This document shows positions 44,803 through 53,216 of a stretch of 64,000 bases of DNA, piece by piece (the first letter of the stretch is position 1; each line of letters begins with the position of its first letter). This stretch comes from JAXHUM01 sp034189325 (GTDB lineage Bacteria > Desulfobacterota > DSM-4660 > Desulfatiglandales > Desulfatiglandaceae). The notes under the pieces were generated by a model. It was not told the origin of the DNA and ran no database searches. It saw nothing but the letters and a program-made list of their open reading frames with translations. The stretch covers positions 1-64,000 of the forward strand of contig JAXHUM010000044.1 in assembly GCA_034189325.1 (NCBI GenBank). The letters run 5' to 3'. A program made the position numbers and the translations under genes.

Positions 44803-45345
44803 GTTATACTCCTTTCCTACAAAATGAAAATCCAGAGACTTCCATCCCTGGATTCTCCATGGGTTGCGCGGGTTTGTGATGGGCCGCAAATAGGAAACAA
44901 CCGTTCGCACAGTCATCTTCCCGCTTACGACTCAGCCATCTTATGTTTGTATTCTGGGTTTTTTATGAAAAAAAAGCAATCGTTTTGCTTGAATCCAAAT
45001 CACCTTTTCGGTTATGTATACCCTATCATTAGTAAGGTCTCAAAAAATCCGGGACGGGGGAGGCGGCGGCGGTGTCTTTTTAGAAGTCCGCATCACCCAC
45101 GCAAAATGTAATCATACACGTCCAGCCTGGATTCCAGGCAACGGAAAAGGCAGAGAAGGCCACATTCGCCCGGGAGTCGCCCTGTTCAAAGACCCTCATC
45201 ACAAATTGCGTAGATTGCTGCCGTCAGCCTGGAATGACTCACAAATATGCGGGCTTATAAAAAGATACTGCCGCCGCCCTGTTTCAACTGCTTTGACCGA
45301 ACTCTTTGAGATCTTCCATCATTTACCACTACACAGGGGGAAAAC
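44803..45345. other. Intergenic region with terminator-like hairpin
   Basis: About 543 bases between the divergent flavoprotein and SDR genes. A 6-bp stem (AAGCAA/TTGCTT) at 44974-44990, followed on the minus strand by a run of eight T, looks like a weak minus-strand terminator or attenuator of an unseen transcript. A small hairpin GCCTGG-ATT-CCAGGC sits at 45125-45139. No protein-like frame seen. Confidence 0.35.
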
Positions 45346-46110
45346 ATGAGTGCTGTTAGCTTGGGTTTATCGGACAAAGTGGCTGTGGTGACCGGGGGCA
45401 GCCGGGGTTTGGGCCATGCTATTGCAGTGGCCATGGCACAAGAGGGAGCCAAAGTGATGATCTGCGGGAGAAAGCAGGAAAATCTCGATAAGGCGGTTGA
45501 GGGATTCAGCAAGATGGGCCTTAAGATCGCGTCTCATGCGGCAAACGTGGGGGATTCCGGTCAGGTCGCGTCTCTCTTTGCAGATGTCAAAGACCGATTC
45601 GGGGAGCTGGATATCCTTGTGAACAATGTGGGCATGAACATTTTCACCCCATCAGTCGCGGAGATGGATGAAAAATTGTGGGACAAAATTATTGAGACCA
45701 ATCTCAAGGGCACCTTTCTGACCTCCTGTGAGGGAATCAAAATCATGAAAGAGGGAGGCGGAGGCAAGATCATCAATATCAGCTCTGTGGCCGCGAGGAA
45801 GTCGGCTCAGGGAATGGGGGGTTATTGCGTGGCCAAGGCGGGTCTTGAGATGCTGACAAAAGTCCTTGCAGCTGAAAACGCGAAAGATAGAATCAATGTC
45901 AACGCCGTTGCTCCGGGCATGGTGAAGACCCCGTTCAGTCAGCCGTTCTGGAGCAACGAGAAAATGTTGAAGCAAATAACTGCCACTGTCCCGATGGGCC
46001 GAATAGCAGAGACGGACGACGTTGTCGGCGCTGTCCTGTTTCTGTCATCCGGACTGTCCGATTATATAACCGGTGAAGTCATTACAGTGGATGGCGGGTC
46101 AATGGCATAA
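45346..46110 (+). CDS. Short-chain dehydrogenase/reductase
   Basis: 254 residues, classical SDR. The cofactor motif is VVTGGSRGLGHAIA, the NNVG block is LDILVNNVGMN, and the catalytic region is IINISSVAARKSAQGMGGYCVAKAGLEML with Ser, Tyr and Lys. It ends ITGEVITVDGGSMA, the FabG/3-oxoacyl-reductase-like family end. The substrate is unknown; its neighbours (hydratase-fold protein, flavoprotein, acyl-CoA dehydrogenase) suggest CoA-ester metabolism. Starts after a GGGGGAAA at 45334. Confidence 0.88.
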   Translation: MSAVSLGLSDKVAVVTGGSRGLGHAIAVAMAQEGAKVMICGRKQENLDKAVEGFSKMGLKIASHAANVGDSGQVASLFADVKDRFGELDILVNNVGMNIFTPSVAEMDEKLWDKIIETNLKGTFLTSCEGIKIMKEGGGGKIINISSVAARKSAQGMGGYCVAKAGLEMLTKVLAAENAKDRINVNAVAPGMVKTPFSQPFWSNEKMLKQITATVPMGRIAETDDVVGAVLFLSSGLSDYITGEVITVDGGSMA

Positions 46111-46278
46111 AGTTTTTCTTCGGGAGAGGCTCAAAACCTGTAAGATTGCCTGGGCTCAGAAAGCCTGCCTCTCAAGAGATATCGGGCATGAGGACTGCCG
46201 ATTCTTCCCGTGGTTATGCAAAAGCTGCCCTGTAAGATGTCACGAGGTAAATTCGTCAAGAGTAAGGAGTAACATGCT

Positions 46279-47067
46279 ATGAAATGTCACGAGGTCGATT
46301 ATGAACTCTTTGGTGAAGAGATGCAGATCGTTGAGGTGGAACTGGATCCCGGCGAGACGGTCATTGCCGAAGCCGGCGCCATGAATTACATGGAGGACGG
46401 CATTACCTTCGAGGCAAAGATGGGTGACGGCTCCAAGGCCGATGAGGGGATGTTGGGAAAACTGCTGAATGTGGGCAAACGGGTGCTCACTGGTGAATCC
46501 ATCTTCCTGACCCATTTTTCAAACCAGGGGCAGGGAAAAAAGAGAGTCGCGTTTGCCGCGCCCTATCCAGGGAAGATCATCCCCATAGATATGAAAACCA
46601 TCGGGAGGGAACTCCTTTGCCAAAAGGACGCCTTTCTCACAGCAGCTCTCGGAACCGAGGTGGGCATTGCCTTGACAAAGCGGCTTGGGACAGGATTCTT
46701 TGGAGGTGAGGGATTTATCTTACAGCGGCTCCGGGGAGACGGCATGGCTTTTCTCCATGCCGGTGGAACGGTTATCAAAAAAGAGCTGAATCAAGAGACT
46801 CTTCGCGTCGATACGGGTTGTCTGGTGGGATTCACCAAGGGGATCGATTACGATATCCAAAGGGCCGGAAGCCTGAAATCGATGTTTTTCGGTGGGGAGG
46901 GACTTTTTTTGGCCACCCTGACCGGCACGGGGACGGTCTTTCTCCAGAGTCTTCCCTTCTCCCGTATGGCCGATCGGATTCTTGCCCATGCCCCCTCAGC
47001 AGGCGGCAGTCAAAGGGGTGAGGGGTCCGTGCTTGGACGGCTGGGGAATATGTTGGATGGGGATTGA
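46279..47067 (+). CDS. AIM24/TIGR00266 family protein
   Basis: 262 residues. Typical AIM24 layout: EVELDPGETVIAEAGAMNYMEDGITFEAKMG, LTGESIFLTHFSNQG, FLTAALGTEVGIALTKRLGTGFFGGEGFILQRL, GMAFLHAGGTVIKKEL, RVDTGCLVGFTKGIDYDIQ, SMFFGGEGLFLATLTGTGTVFLQSLP. The beta-rich protein has no established biochemical role in bacteria. AGGAGT precedes its ATG. The sequence ATGTCACGAGGT occurs at 46237 and 46284 around its start. Confidence 0.88.
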   Translation: MKCHEVDYELFGEEMQIVEVELDPGETVIAEAGAMNYMEDGITFEAKMGDGSKADEGMLGKLLNVGKRVLTGESIFLTHFSNQGQGKKRVAFAAPYPGKIIPIDMKTIGRELLCQKDAFLTAALGTEVGIALTKRLGTGFFGGEGFILQRLRGDGMAFLHAGGTVIKKELNQETLRVDTGCLVGFTKGIDYDIQRAGSLKSMFFGGEGLFLATLTGTGTVFLQSLPFSRMADRILAHAPSAGGSQRGEGSVLGRLGNMLDGD

Positions 47068-47088
47068 TTCGTTGAAGGGAGTAATTTA

Positions 47089-47394
47089 ATGGCCGCATCT
47101 TTGGGAATATTGGTAAGATCCTGCGACCACCTGGATAAGCTCATAAGGCTCACAAAAGCGGCCCGGAAAAAGAGGATAGACGTCACTATTTTCCTGACCC
47201 ATCTTGGGACACTCCTGATACAGGATCCGAAGTTTCCTGAACTGGAGGACTTGGCTGAAATTACTGTTTGCCGAGTGGCCTTTGAATCTCACGGAATGAC
47301 CCCGGCGGATGTTGATAGGGACGAGAGTCTATTTGCGACCCAGGCCAAACACGCTGATATGATCTATGAATGTGACAGATACGTGGTGTTCTGA
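47089..47394 (+). CDS. DsrE-like protein
   Basis: 101 residues with the DsrE/TusD fold layout: LGILVRSCDHLDKLIRLTKAARKKRIDVTIFLTHLGT, then LAEITVCRVAFESHGMTPADV and LFATQAKHADMIYECDRYVVF. The opening strand-helix and the TIFL strand match the 'v.i.ltsgp.d...a.rlA.aa...Gh.V.if' pattern. Cys residues lie at positions 12, 65 and 94 of the readable sequence, but whether any is a sulfur carrier is not clear. First of three consecutive DsrE-fold-like genes, 21 nt after AIM24. Confidence 0.78.
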   Translation: MAASLGILVRSCDHLDKLIRLTKAARKKRIDVTIFLTHLGTLLIQDPKFPELEDLAEITVCRVAFESHGMTPADVDRDESLFATQAKHADMIYECDRYVVF

Positions 47395-47408
47395 GAGGAT
47401 TCTGCAAT

Positions 47409-47702
47409 ATGCAAAACATCAAACATGCAGCCTTCTTGATTAGACGGAAAGAGGACCTATGGGAAGGCTCTCGCTCGGCCCTGGGTTTGGCCGTTGAGAA
47501 CTTCTTCGTTCATATGTTTGTCCTGGATGTGGAGGTGGAAGGAACCGAGCAATACCTGGAAAATCTTGAATGGCTCGAGGACATGGAGGCATCCTATTAT
47601 TCAAATAACAAGGCCAATGCAGACAAGTACGGCTTTCAATATATGAATCTCGAAGAGATCGGAGAGAAGCTGAGGGAGATGGACCTCATCATACCTTTCT
47701 AG
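47409..47702 (+). CDS. DsrE/DsrF-like protein without cysteine
   Basis: 97 residues: IKHAAFLIRRKEDLWEGSRSALGLAVENFFVHMFVLDVEVEGTEQYLENLEWLEDMEASY, ending IGEKLREMDLIIPF. The strand-helix layout and the repeated 'rs.l.la..n....vfvld' pattern suit the DsrE/F fold. I see no Cys at all, so it cannot carry persulfide itself. It lies 14 bases after the DsrE-like gene and 9 bases before the short DsrH-like gene. Confidence 0.7.
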   Translation: MQNIKHAAFLIRRKEDLWEGSRSALGLAVENFFVHMFVLDVEVEGTEQYLENLEWLEDMEASYYSNNKANADKYGFQYMNLEEIGEKLREMDLIIPF

Positions 47703-47711
47703 GTGAAGATT

Positions 47712-47882
47712 ATGAAAATCCTGCACATCATGAAAACCGCCCCTGACACAAACACTCAAATGCTGATTGATATTATTTCCAGAGACAGTACCAGCACACT
47801 TTTTACGCTCTACAATGATGAGGCTGATTACGACAAGTTGATCGATCTGATTTTTGAAAATGACCAGGTCGTTTCCTGGTAA
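47712..47882 (+). CDS. Small DsrH/TusB-like protein (56 residues)
   Basis: ATG 47712 to TAA 47880-47882, with AGGTGAAG upstream. MKILHIMKTAPDTNTQMLIDIISRDSTSTLFTLYNDEADYDKLIDLIFENDQVVSW. The opening strand-helix and the ending in a Trp resemble the small DsrH/TusB proteins, although those are about 95 residues long. No Cys. The last gene of the trio, followed directly by a strong terminator. Confidence 0.6.
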   Translation: MKILHIMKTAPDTNTQMLIDIISRDSTSTLFTLYNDEADYDKLIDLIFENDQVVSW

Positions 47883-47904
47883 AAGATCGAGCGGGACAAA
47901 AAAA

Positions 47905-47930
47905 CCCGCCTTTTAAGGGCGGGTTTTTTT
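47905..47930. terminator. Strong hairpin terminator between convergent transcripts
   Basis: CCCGCC-TTTTAAG-GGCGGG (47905-47923) is followed by seven T and preceded by seven A. It can serve the plus-strand DsrE-fold operon and, read on the other strand, the HdrD-like gene that ends at 47961. Confidence 0.93.
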
Positions 47931-47960
47931 CTAAGAATATTTTTGAGCTTCTTTAAGCCA

Positions 47961-49253
47961 TCAAAGACCAACTTCAGCCAAATCCGGTCCCAAGTACTCG
48001 CGCTCATTTTCACCCAAAATACCGAGTGAGAGACAGATCAGGGTCCACAAATGTACCGTATGATAGTCTGCCTCGAAATGATCGGAAAGGTCATGGATCT
48101 GGGCATGGCAGTTGTGGCAGGGCGTGATGCAATAATCGGCCTCTGTAGCCAAAATCTGGTTCAACTTGAGCTTACCATACTCACGCCTCGCTTCGGAGTA
48201 TCCTGACTGCAGATAGCCTCCTCCTCCACCACAGCAGTAATTGTTGGACTTGTTAGGGGTCATGTCAATAAAATTTTCTTCCCCTACCACGGATTTGACT
48301 ACAAACCGAAGATCTTCCGCCACTGGATCACCAAAGCTCTTTCTCACCAGCTGGCAAGGGTCTTGAACAGTGAACTTCACTTTCAGATCTTTGTTCCAGT
48401 CGGAGTTGACCTTGAGTTTTCCCTCCCTGATCCACTGGGCGTAATATTGAATGATACTCTTAATCTCGAAGTTGTAAGGAACGTTGAATTTTTTCAGTCC
48501 GGCCCGGACTGCGAAGAGTTCGTGGCCTCATTCAGTGTTGAGCCAGACCTTGCACCCCAGATCCTCGACGGCCTTGGCCTTGACCCTGGTAATATGCTCC
48601 CAGGCCTCCCAGTCCTGCAAAAACATGCAGTAGTTCTCCGCGGCCCAGCCCTTTGTCCCGTAGGTCCAGTCGGCTCCGACAAGGTGGAGTATCTTCCAGA
48701 GTGGAACCATTTCATCGGGCTCTGTCACAGGTTCCCTGGAGTTCTGGTTAAGAAAGTAGTAGGCGCCTTGTTTGTTTACAGGGGCCTGGAGATCCTCCCA
48801 ACCCTCCTGATCCTCCCGCACCTCTTCCAACACATCTTCCACGACGAATTGAAAATCTTCCTCAGAGGCGCCCATGGCGCTGCAGGTGTCATGTCGAAGG
48901 GCCATATCGCATGATCCGAGGATACCTTTTGGTCTCTCCTCCCGAGGCCAGGTCTGTCTCGCAAGACCGACCATCTGGGGGATATCTACCTTCATGGGGC
49001 AGGCATAAACACAGCGCTGACACATACTGCACATCCATACCCATGGGGTCGTTGTAACCTCTTCATCCATACCCAAGGCGACCATTCTTACAAACTTCCT
49101 GGGATCCATGTTTTCAAGCCCCGTGGCAGGACAGCCGCTGGCACAGGTTCCACATGTCAGGCATAGATTCAGGTTTCCATCGGGAAGGAGATCTTTCACT
49201 TTCTTCCTGAATTCACCTTTCAATTCATTAACTTTTATTGCTTCGTCTGCCAT
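47961..49253 (-). CDS. HdrC-HdrD/DsrK-like iron-sulfur oxidoreductase with in-frame UGA, candidate selenoprotein
   Basis: 430 residues from ATG 49253 (GGAGG upstream) if the TGA at 48528-48530 is read as Sec242. Two [4Fe-4S] motifs come first: LCLTCGTCASGCP (Cys31, 34, 37, 41) and MCSMCQRCVYACPMKV. Then come two CCG-type segments. The first ends CKVWLNTE-U-GHELFAVR, where related proteins read ECGH, so Sec replaces the Cys. The second is intact: VQDPCQLV, YCCGGGGGYL and ITPCHNCHAQIH. HdrD/DsrK/TmcB proteins use such sites to hold a noncubane cluster and break or form disulfides. Divergent from the acyl-CoA dehydrogenase, so it may exchange electrons with acyl-CoA oxidation. Read as two separate genes otherwise. 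Confidence 0.85.
48495..48511 (-). promoter_or_regulatory. Candidate bacterial SECIS hairpin of the HdrD-like gene
   Basis: On the coding strand CAGTCCG-GGC-CGGACTG forms a perfect 7-bp stem with a GGC loop. It starts 16 nt after the TGA at 48530-48528 and its loop lies 23 nt after it, the same distance as in the hydratase-fold gene. The stem lies in coding sequence (AVRAGLK). Confidence 0.8.
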
Positions 49254-49694
49254 AGGCATTTCCTCCACTTATCCTTGTAGGTCTTTTAGAGACAAACAGT
49301 TTTCAGATAGGGACTACCTGAGAAATCTGACAACATTGCTTCTCATATAATAATTTGAAGTGATCTTTTACCCTGTTCTTGATTGAAAGTCAACCTGTAA
49401 AAGCTGGATTTGAGGGTGAATACATAATTCGGTTGCCAATCGCCATGGAATGGTCTAGTTTTTTCGACGTAGGCCTGTGTACAGGATCTTTTTGTTCAGT
49501 TCTCATGTCATGATGGCAAATAATTCAGCGAATATCAAATAGATGCCTTCAGTTGTCTGGCAACCAGATCTTGTTATTGAAAAGGCAGGCGACCTCAAGA
49601 AACGCCGATATCCAAGCATTTTTGATAGCCACCAACCTGATCAATTGACCCCCTGTATGCTGACACCATACCCTGGGAAAAGGAGAGAGGAGCC
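49254..49694. other. Divergent intergenic region, HdrD-like and acyl-CoA dehydrogenase genes
   Basis: About 441 bases, which must hold promoters of the two divergent genes. TCTGG-CAA-CCAGA at 49556-49568 is a perfect 5-bp inverted repeat and could be an operator. GGAGAGAGGAG precedes the dehydrogenase start. No gene seen. Confidence 0.4.
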
Positions 49695-50858
49695 ATGGAA
49701 TTCAAGCTAGGTGAAGAATTAGAGATGTTGCGTGAGATGGCCCGCGATTTTGCCGCGGAAAAGATTGCTCCATACGCAGATGAATGGGACGAAAAACACT
49801 ATTTTCCCTACAAAGAGGTTATCAAGCCCATGGGGGATCTTGGTTTTTTCGGAACGGTCATCCCGGAAGAATATGGCGGAAACAACATGGGATGGCTTGC
49901 GGCGATGATACTGACGGAGGAAATCGCAAGGGCATCCAGCTCGGTGAGGGTCCAAATCAATATGATGGGTCTCGGCTGTGCCTTTACCATTTTCAGATAC
50001 GGATCAGATAAAACAAAGGAGAAATACATATCCAGGCTTGTTTCTGCGGAGTATGTCGGCGGATTTGCCATTACAGAGCCAAATGCCGGCTCCGACGTGA
50101 TGGCCATCAAATCCACGGCCGTTGACAAGGGTGATCATTGGCTGTTGCACGGTTCCAAGACCTGGATCTCAAACAGCAGTTCCGCGGATGTGATCATCTA
50201 TTACGCCTATACGGACAGAGAGGCCAGGGGGAAGGGGCTGTCGGCCTTTGTGATTGAGCCGAAGAACTTTAACGGCATCACCACTACAGAGCTGGACAAG
50301 CTGGGGACCCGATCGACCCCTACAGGCGAGTTGTATCTGGAAGATACGAGGGTCCCAAAGGAAAATATCCTCGGCCAACCGGGAGACGGCGCCAAAATCG
50401 TGTTCGGTTCTCTGAATCAGACGCGCCTTTCCGCAGCAGCCGGAGGTATTGGCGTGGCCCAGGCCTGCCTGGACGCAATTACCGCCTATTGCAGCGAAAG
50501 AGAACAGTTTGGAAAGCCTATCGGACAGTTTCAAATGAATCAGGACATGGTCGCCCAAATCTCCGCTGAGATAGAGGCGGCCCGTTTAATGGTCTATAAG
50601 GCGGCATGGCAGAAGGACCAAGGTCACCTGGGAAACAACCTGGAGGTGGCTCATGCGAAGTATCTGGCCGGAGAAATCGCTGTCAAGGCGTCGCAAGTGG
50701 CCATGAAGATCATGGGAGCCTATGGTTATTCGAGCGAGTATCCGGTAGCAAGATATTACAGGGACGCCCCAGCCTACCAGCTGGTTGAGGGATCGGCCAA
50801 TATCTGCAAATGGATCATCGCCTTGGACCAACTCGGCATCAAAAGAGCGGGTAAATAG
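49695..50858 (+). CDS. Acyl-CoA dehydrogenase
   Basis: 387 residues. FAD enzyme that inserts a double bond at C2-C3 of an acyl-CoA. Seen: GGFAITEPNAGSDVMAIKSTA, WISNSSSADVIIYYA, GELYLEDTRVPKENILG, RLSAAAGGIGVAQACLDAITAYCSEREQFGKPI, and QLVEGSANICKW with the catalytic-base Glu in VEGSAN. It resembles the short/glutaryl-type group with the end LDQLGIKRAGK. The exact acyl substrate cannot be told. Electrons usually leave via ETF; the divergent HdrD-like gene could be a downstream acceptor, by inference. Confidence 0.93.
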   Translation: MEFKLGEELEMLREMARDFAAEKIAPYADEWDEKHYFPYKEVIKPMGDLGFFGTVIPEEYGGNNMGWLAAMILTEEIARASSSVRVQINMMGLGCAFTIFRYGSDKTKEKYISRLVSAEYVGGFAITEPNAGSDVMAIKSTAVDKGDHWLLHGSKTWISNSSSADVIIYYAYTDREARGKGLSAFVIEPKNFNGITTTELDKLGTRSTPTGELYLEDTRVPKENILGQPGDGAKIVFGSLNQTRLSAAAGGIGVAQACLDAITAYCSEREQFGKPIGQFQMNQDMVAQISAEIEAARLMVYKAAWQKDQGHLGNNLEVAHAKYLAGEIAVKASQVAMKIMGAYGYSSEYPVARYYRDAPAYQLVEGSANICKWIIALDQLGIKRAGK

Positions 50859-50970
50859 ACCCATTCCCTCAGGATAGAGCCGCAATCCTCCCACTTCCGA
50901 AAGAGGCTGGGCCTTTTGAAGGGTCACAAAGGGCCTATAAAAATAAGAGTCAACCGAGACCGGAGGCTCT

Positions 50971-52053
50971 TCAAGAAGAATCCAGGCCTGGTTGCCTGGT
51001 ATAGCGTGTCAACATCTTATCCCGGCGTTGGAGAATGTGATTGGAGCCCTTCTTTCCTGCGACATGCTTTTCAAGAAAGGCTATCGAGTATTTTCGAATA
51101 ACCACAAACTCTTCCTCTGTACCACTCAACCGCCTTGTCATGGGTTTGTCTACAAAGCGATTATTGAACGAGAAATGGCTTGCTCCCTTGACTTCCAGGA
51201 AGTACTTCGGAGGAGATAGATTCCTGTAGATCTTGTCCGTAATCTCCGACATGGTCTTTCTTCCACGCTGTTGGCCTTTTTCCCTTTCGCCCATGAACAA
51301 CATCGAGGGGATCCGGACAGAGGCTAGCTCGGTTTCTCTAAACAGATATCCCCCAGCCCCGGTCGAAAAGAGCAACACCGCTTTGATGCGGGGATCATGT
51401 CTCTCTTGAATCGTCCCGCACAGTCCAAGGGCTGTGTAGCCCCCGAAAGAATGTCCACCAACAGCAACACGTTTGTTGTCAATGATCCCTCGGAAATCTT
51501 CGGAAGAAACCATTCTGTCCACGACGAATCTCATCTCATCAAGGCGGTAAAGGTACTTGCGGCGATCTTCGGGATCGGAAGCGCCGAGTTCTCGGGCACC
51601 CCGCCAAAGGCCCCTCCTGCTGAAATCCTCCAACTGGCCGGTTCGTATGCGCACAGCGGAATGCCTGTCGTGATGGTCGGGAGCAGCGACAATCCAGCCG
51701 CGAGCCGCAAGTCTCTCAGTAAAGAAGACTGAGCCCAGTCCGCTGCCCCCATACCCGTGAGAGAAGACCAGCATGGGATATGGCCCCTTCTCTGTCAAAG
51801 GAAGGGCATCCATCGCGATTCTGCCGTTGGTCGGTCCTCCATAGTTGTGTGGCTTCGGCTCTCTTGCTGTCGGATACCAGACAGCCACAGTAAGGGTCTT
51901 GATGCTCCCACCCTTTTGGGACTTGAAATCCAACACCCTGTAACCGACATTGAAGAGGGTCTGGGTTGGCCTTTCTTCTGCCTCCGCGCCCATATTGCTG
52001 CAAATAAGTATCCCCGAAACAAGGGAAATGAAAGTTTGTCTAAGAATGCTCAT
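50971..52053 (-). CDS. Exported alpha/beta hydrolase (dienelactone-hydrolase/PAF-acetylhydrolase-like)
   Basis: 360 residues with an N-terminal signal (QTFISLVSGILICSNMGAEA). The nucleophile elbow is VAVGGHSFGGYTALGL (GHSFGG); oxyanion block is YPMLVFSHGYGGSG. A C-terminal FLEVKGASHFSFNNRFVD may give the catalytic His. The fold resembles PAF-acetylhydrolase and dienelactone hydrolase proteins; the substrate is unknown. It lies convergent to the dehydrogenase gene. Confidence 0.87.
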   Translation of the reverse strand: MSILRQTFISLVSGILICSNMGAEAEERPTQTLFNVGYRVLDFKSQKGGSIKTLTVAVWYPTAREPKPHNYGGPTNGRIAMDALPLTEKGPYPMLVFSHGYGGSGLGSVFFTERLAARGWIVAAPDHHDRHSAVRIRTGQLEDFSRRGLWRGARELGASDPEDRRKYLYRLDEMRFVVDRMVSSEDFRGIIDNKRVAVGGHSFGGYTALGLCGTIQERHDPRIKAVLLFSTGAGGYLFRETELASVRIPSMLFMGEREKGQQRGRKTMSEITDKIYRNLSPPKYFLEVKGASHFSFNNRFVDKPMTRRLSGTEEEFVVIRKYSIAFLEKHVAGKKGSNHILQRRDKMLTRYTRQPGLDSS

Positions 52054-52115
52054 GAGGCACCAGGAGTTCTATTGGGTTCATTGATAGTGATTCCAAAAGG
52101 CACAAAATCCCCTGC

Positions 52116-53039
52116 CTATGGCTTGACGGTTGTGAAAAGGCTGCCGTTTCTCCGTTCAATAATGCCTCGCCGAAGAAAGTCATTCATAATTTCATTATAT
52201 TTCAGTTCATATTCTCGACGGAAATAGTGATCAATGGTCTCCCTGAACCAAACCGTACCCATGAGGTATGAAAAAAAGGATTCTTCATCATACCCCTTCT
52301 TCATCAACAGGGTATAGACAGTGATCTTTTTGAGCACATCGTTTCCAATTGCCTCTCTATTAACCATATAGTTTTCAATTATTTCCTCACTCTTTGCAAT
52401 AGCCTTTTTTATGTTTCCAAACGGTTTTCCATGGCCAGGGAACACAATTTCTACATCAAGGGATTTTAGTTTTTCAAGAGATTTCAGTTTGTGAAAGAGA
52501 GCCGTGCTACCCTCAACGCGAGTTGTCACAACGGCCACATCGTTTTCCCAGAGAGAGTCCGAAGAGATAAGGGCTTTCTCCTTCCTATTGAAGAGCACAA
52601 TGCCGTCAGATGCATGACCCGGGGTATGGATGACCTCGAATCTATGAGGTCCCAGGGCCACAGTCTCTCCATCCTCCAGGGCCTCTGTACAGTCGAAGAA
52701 ATCAGCCTCCTGGCTATAGTACTTCCACCATGTGGACCAATCATCTCGTGTATCTATAAAGAACTTTCCGATCGTATGCATAGCAATGTCACAACCGGAT
52801 CTGTCCTGAATGATTTTATTGCCGCCGATGTGATCACAGTGGCAATGCGTGTTGATAATCTTGCTCGTATGTGACAGGTTGACTCCCAAGCCTGCGATCA
52901 ATTCCTCGGTTTCGTGAAAATCGGAAACACAACCAGTATCTATGAGTATAGGATCGACAGACCGGTAAACGAAATGATTCCCATTCAAATATCCTCTTTC
53001 GATAAAAAAAAGATCTTTCATCACTTCCTGAACAGCCAT
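52116..53039 (-). CDS. Metallo-beta-lactamase-fold hydrolase
   Basis: 307 residues, cytosolic. The motif INTHCHCDHIGG is the HxHxDH signature; VIHTPGHASDGIVLFN and LISSDSLW supply further metal ligands (His, Asp), and VFPGHGKP the last His. The C-terminal ~60 residues look like an extra helical domain found in several bacterial glyoxalase-II-like proteins. Function is unknown. It lies downstream of the MarR gene on the same strand (177-base gap) and could be its target. Confidence 0.87.
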   Translation of the reverse strand: MAVQEVMKDLFFIERGYLNGNHFVYRSVDPILIDTGCVSDFHETEELIAGLGVNLSHTSKIINTHCHCDHIGGNKIIQDRSGCDIAMHTIGKFFIDTRDDWSTWWKYYSQEADFFDCTEALEDGETVALGPHRFEVIHTPGHASDGIVLFNRKEKALISSDSLWENDVAVVTTRVEGSTALFHKLKSLEKLKSLDVEIVFPGHGKPFGNIKKAIAKSEEIIENYMVNREAIGNDVLKKITVYTLLMKKGYDEESFFSYLMGTVWFRETIDHYFRREYELKYNEIMNDFLRRGIIERRNGSLFTTVKP

Positions 53040-53216
53040 CTCTTCTTTTCCTTAATATTCACCTTTAATGGTTTGAGAAAGCATTGCCAAAAAGTGCGTG
53101 CCCGCTGCTGCTTGGGTTATACGAAAACTTCTTGATGTCGGCCCAATGAAAATCTCAGTTTATCAAAGATCCCCCCGGCACGAGGCCCCTTTTGCCAACC
53201 AATATGCGACAACACA

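Noticed and set aside
45125..45139. GCCTGG-ATT-CCAGGC hairpin as a terminator or small RNA
   Set aside because: No T-run and no context that supports function.
47392..47394. TGA ending the DsrE-like gene as a third Sec codon
   Set aside because: The next gene begins within 15 bases and no conserved sequence or suitable hairpin follows in frame.
48381..48527. Treating the HdrC-like and HdrD-like parts as two separate genes
   Set aside because: The conserved sequence between the two parts is in the same frame, with no ribosome binding site for a second gene, and the UGA replaces the Cys of ECGH.
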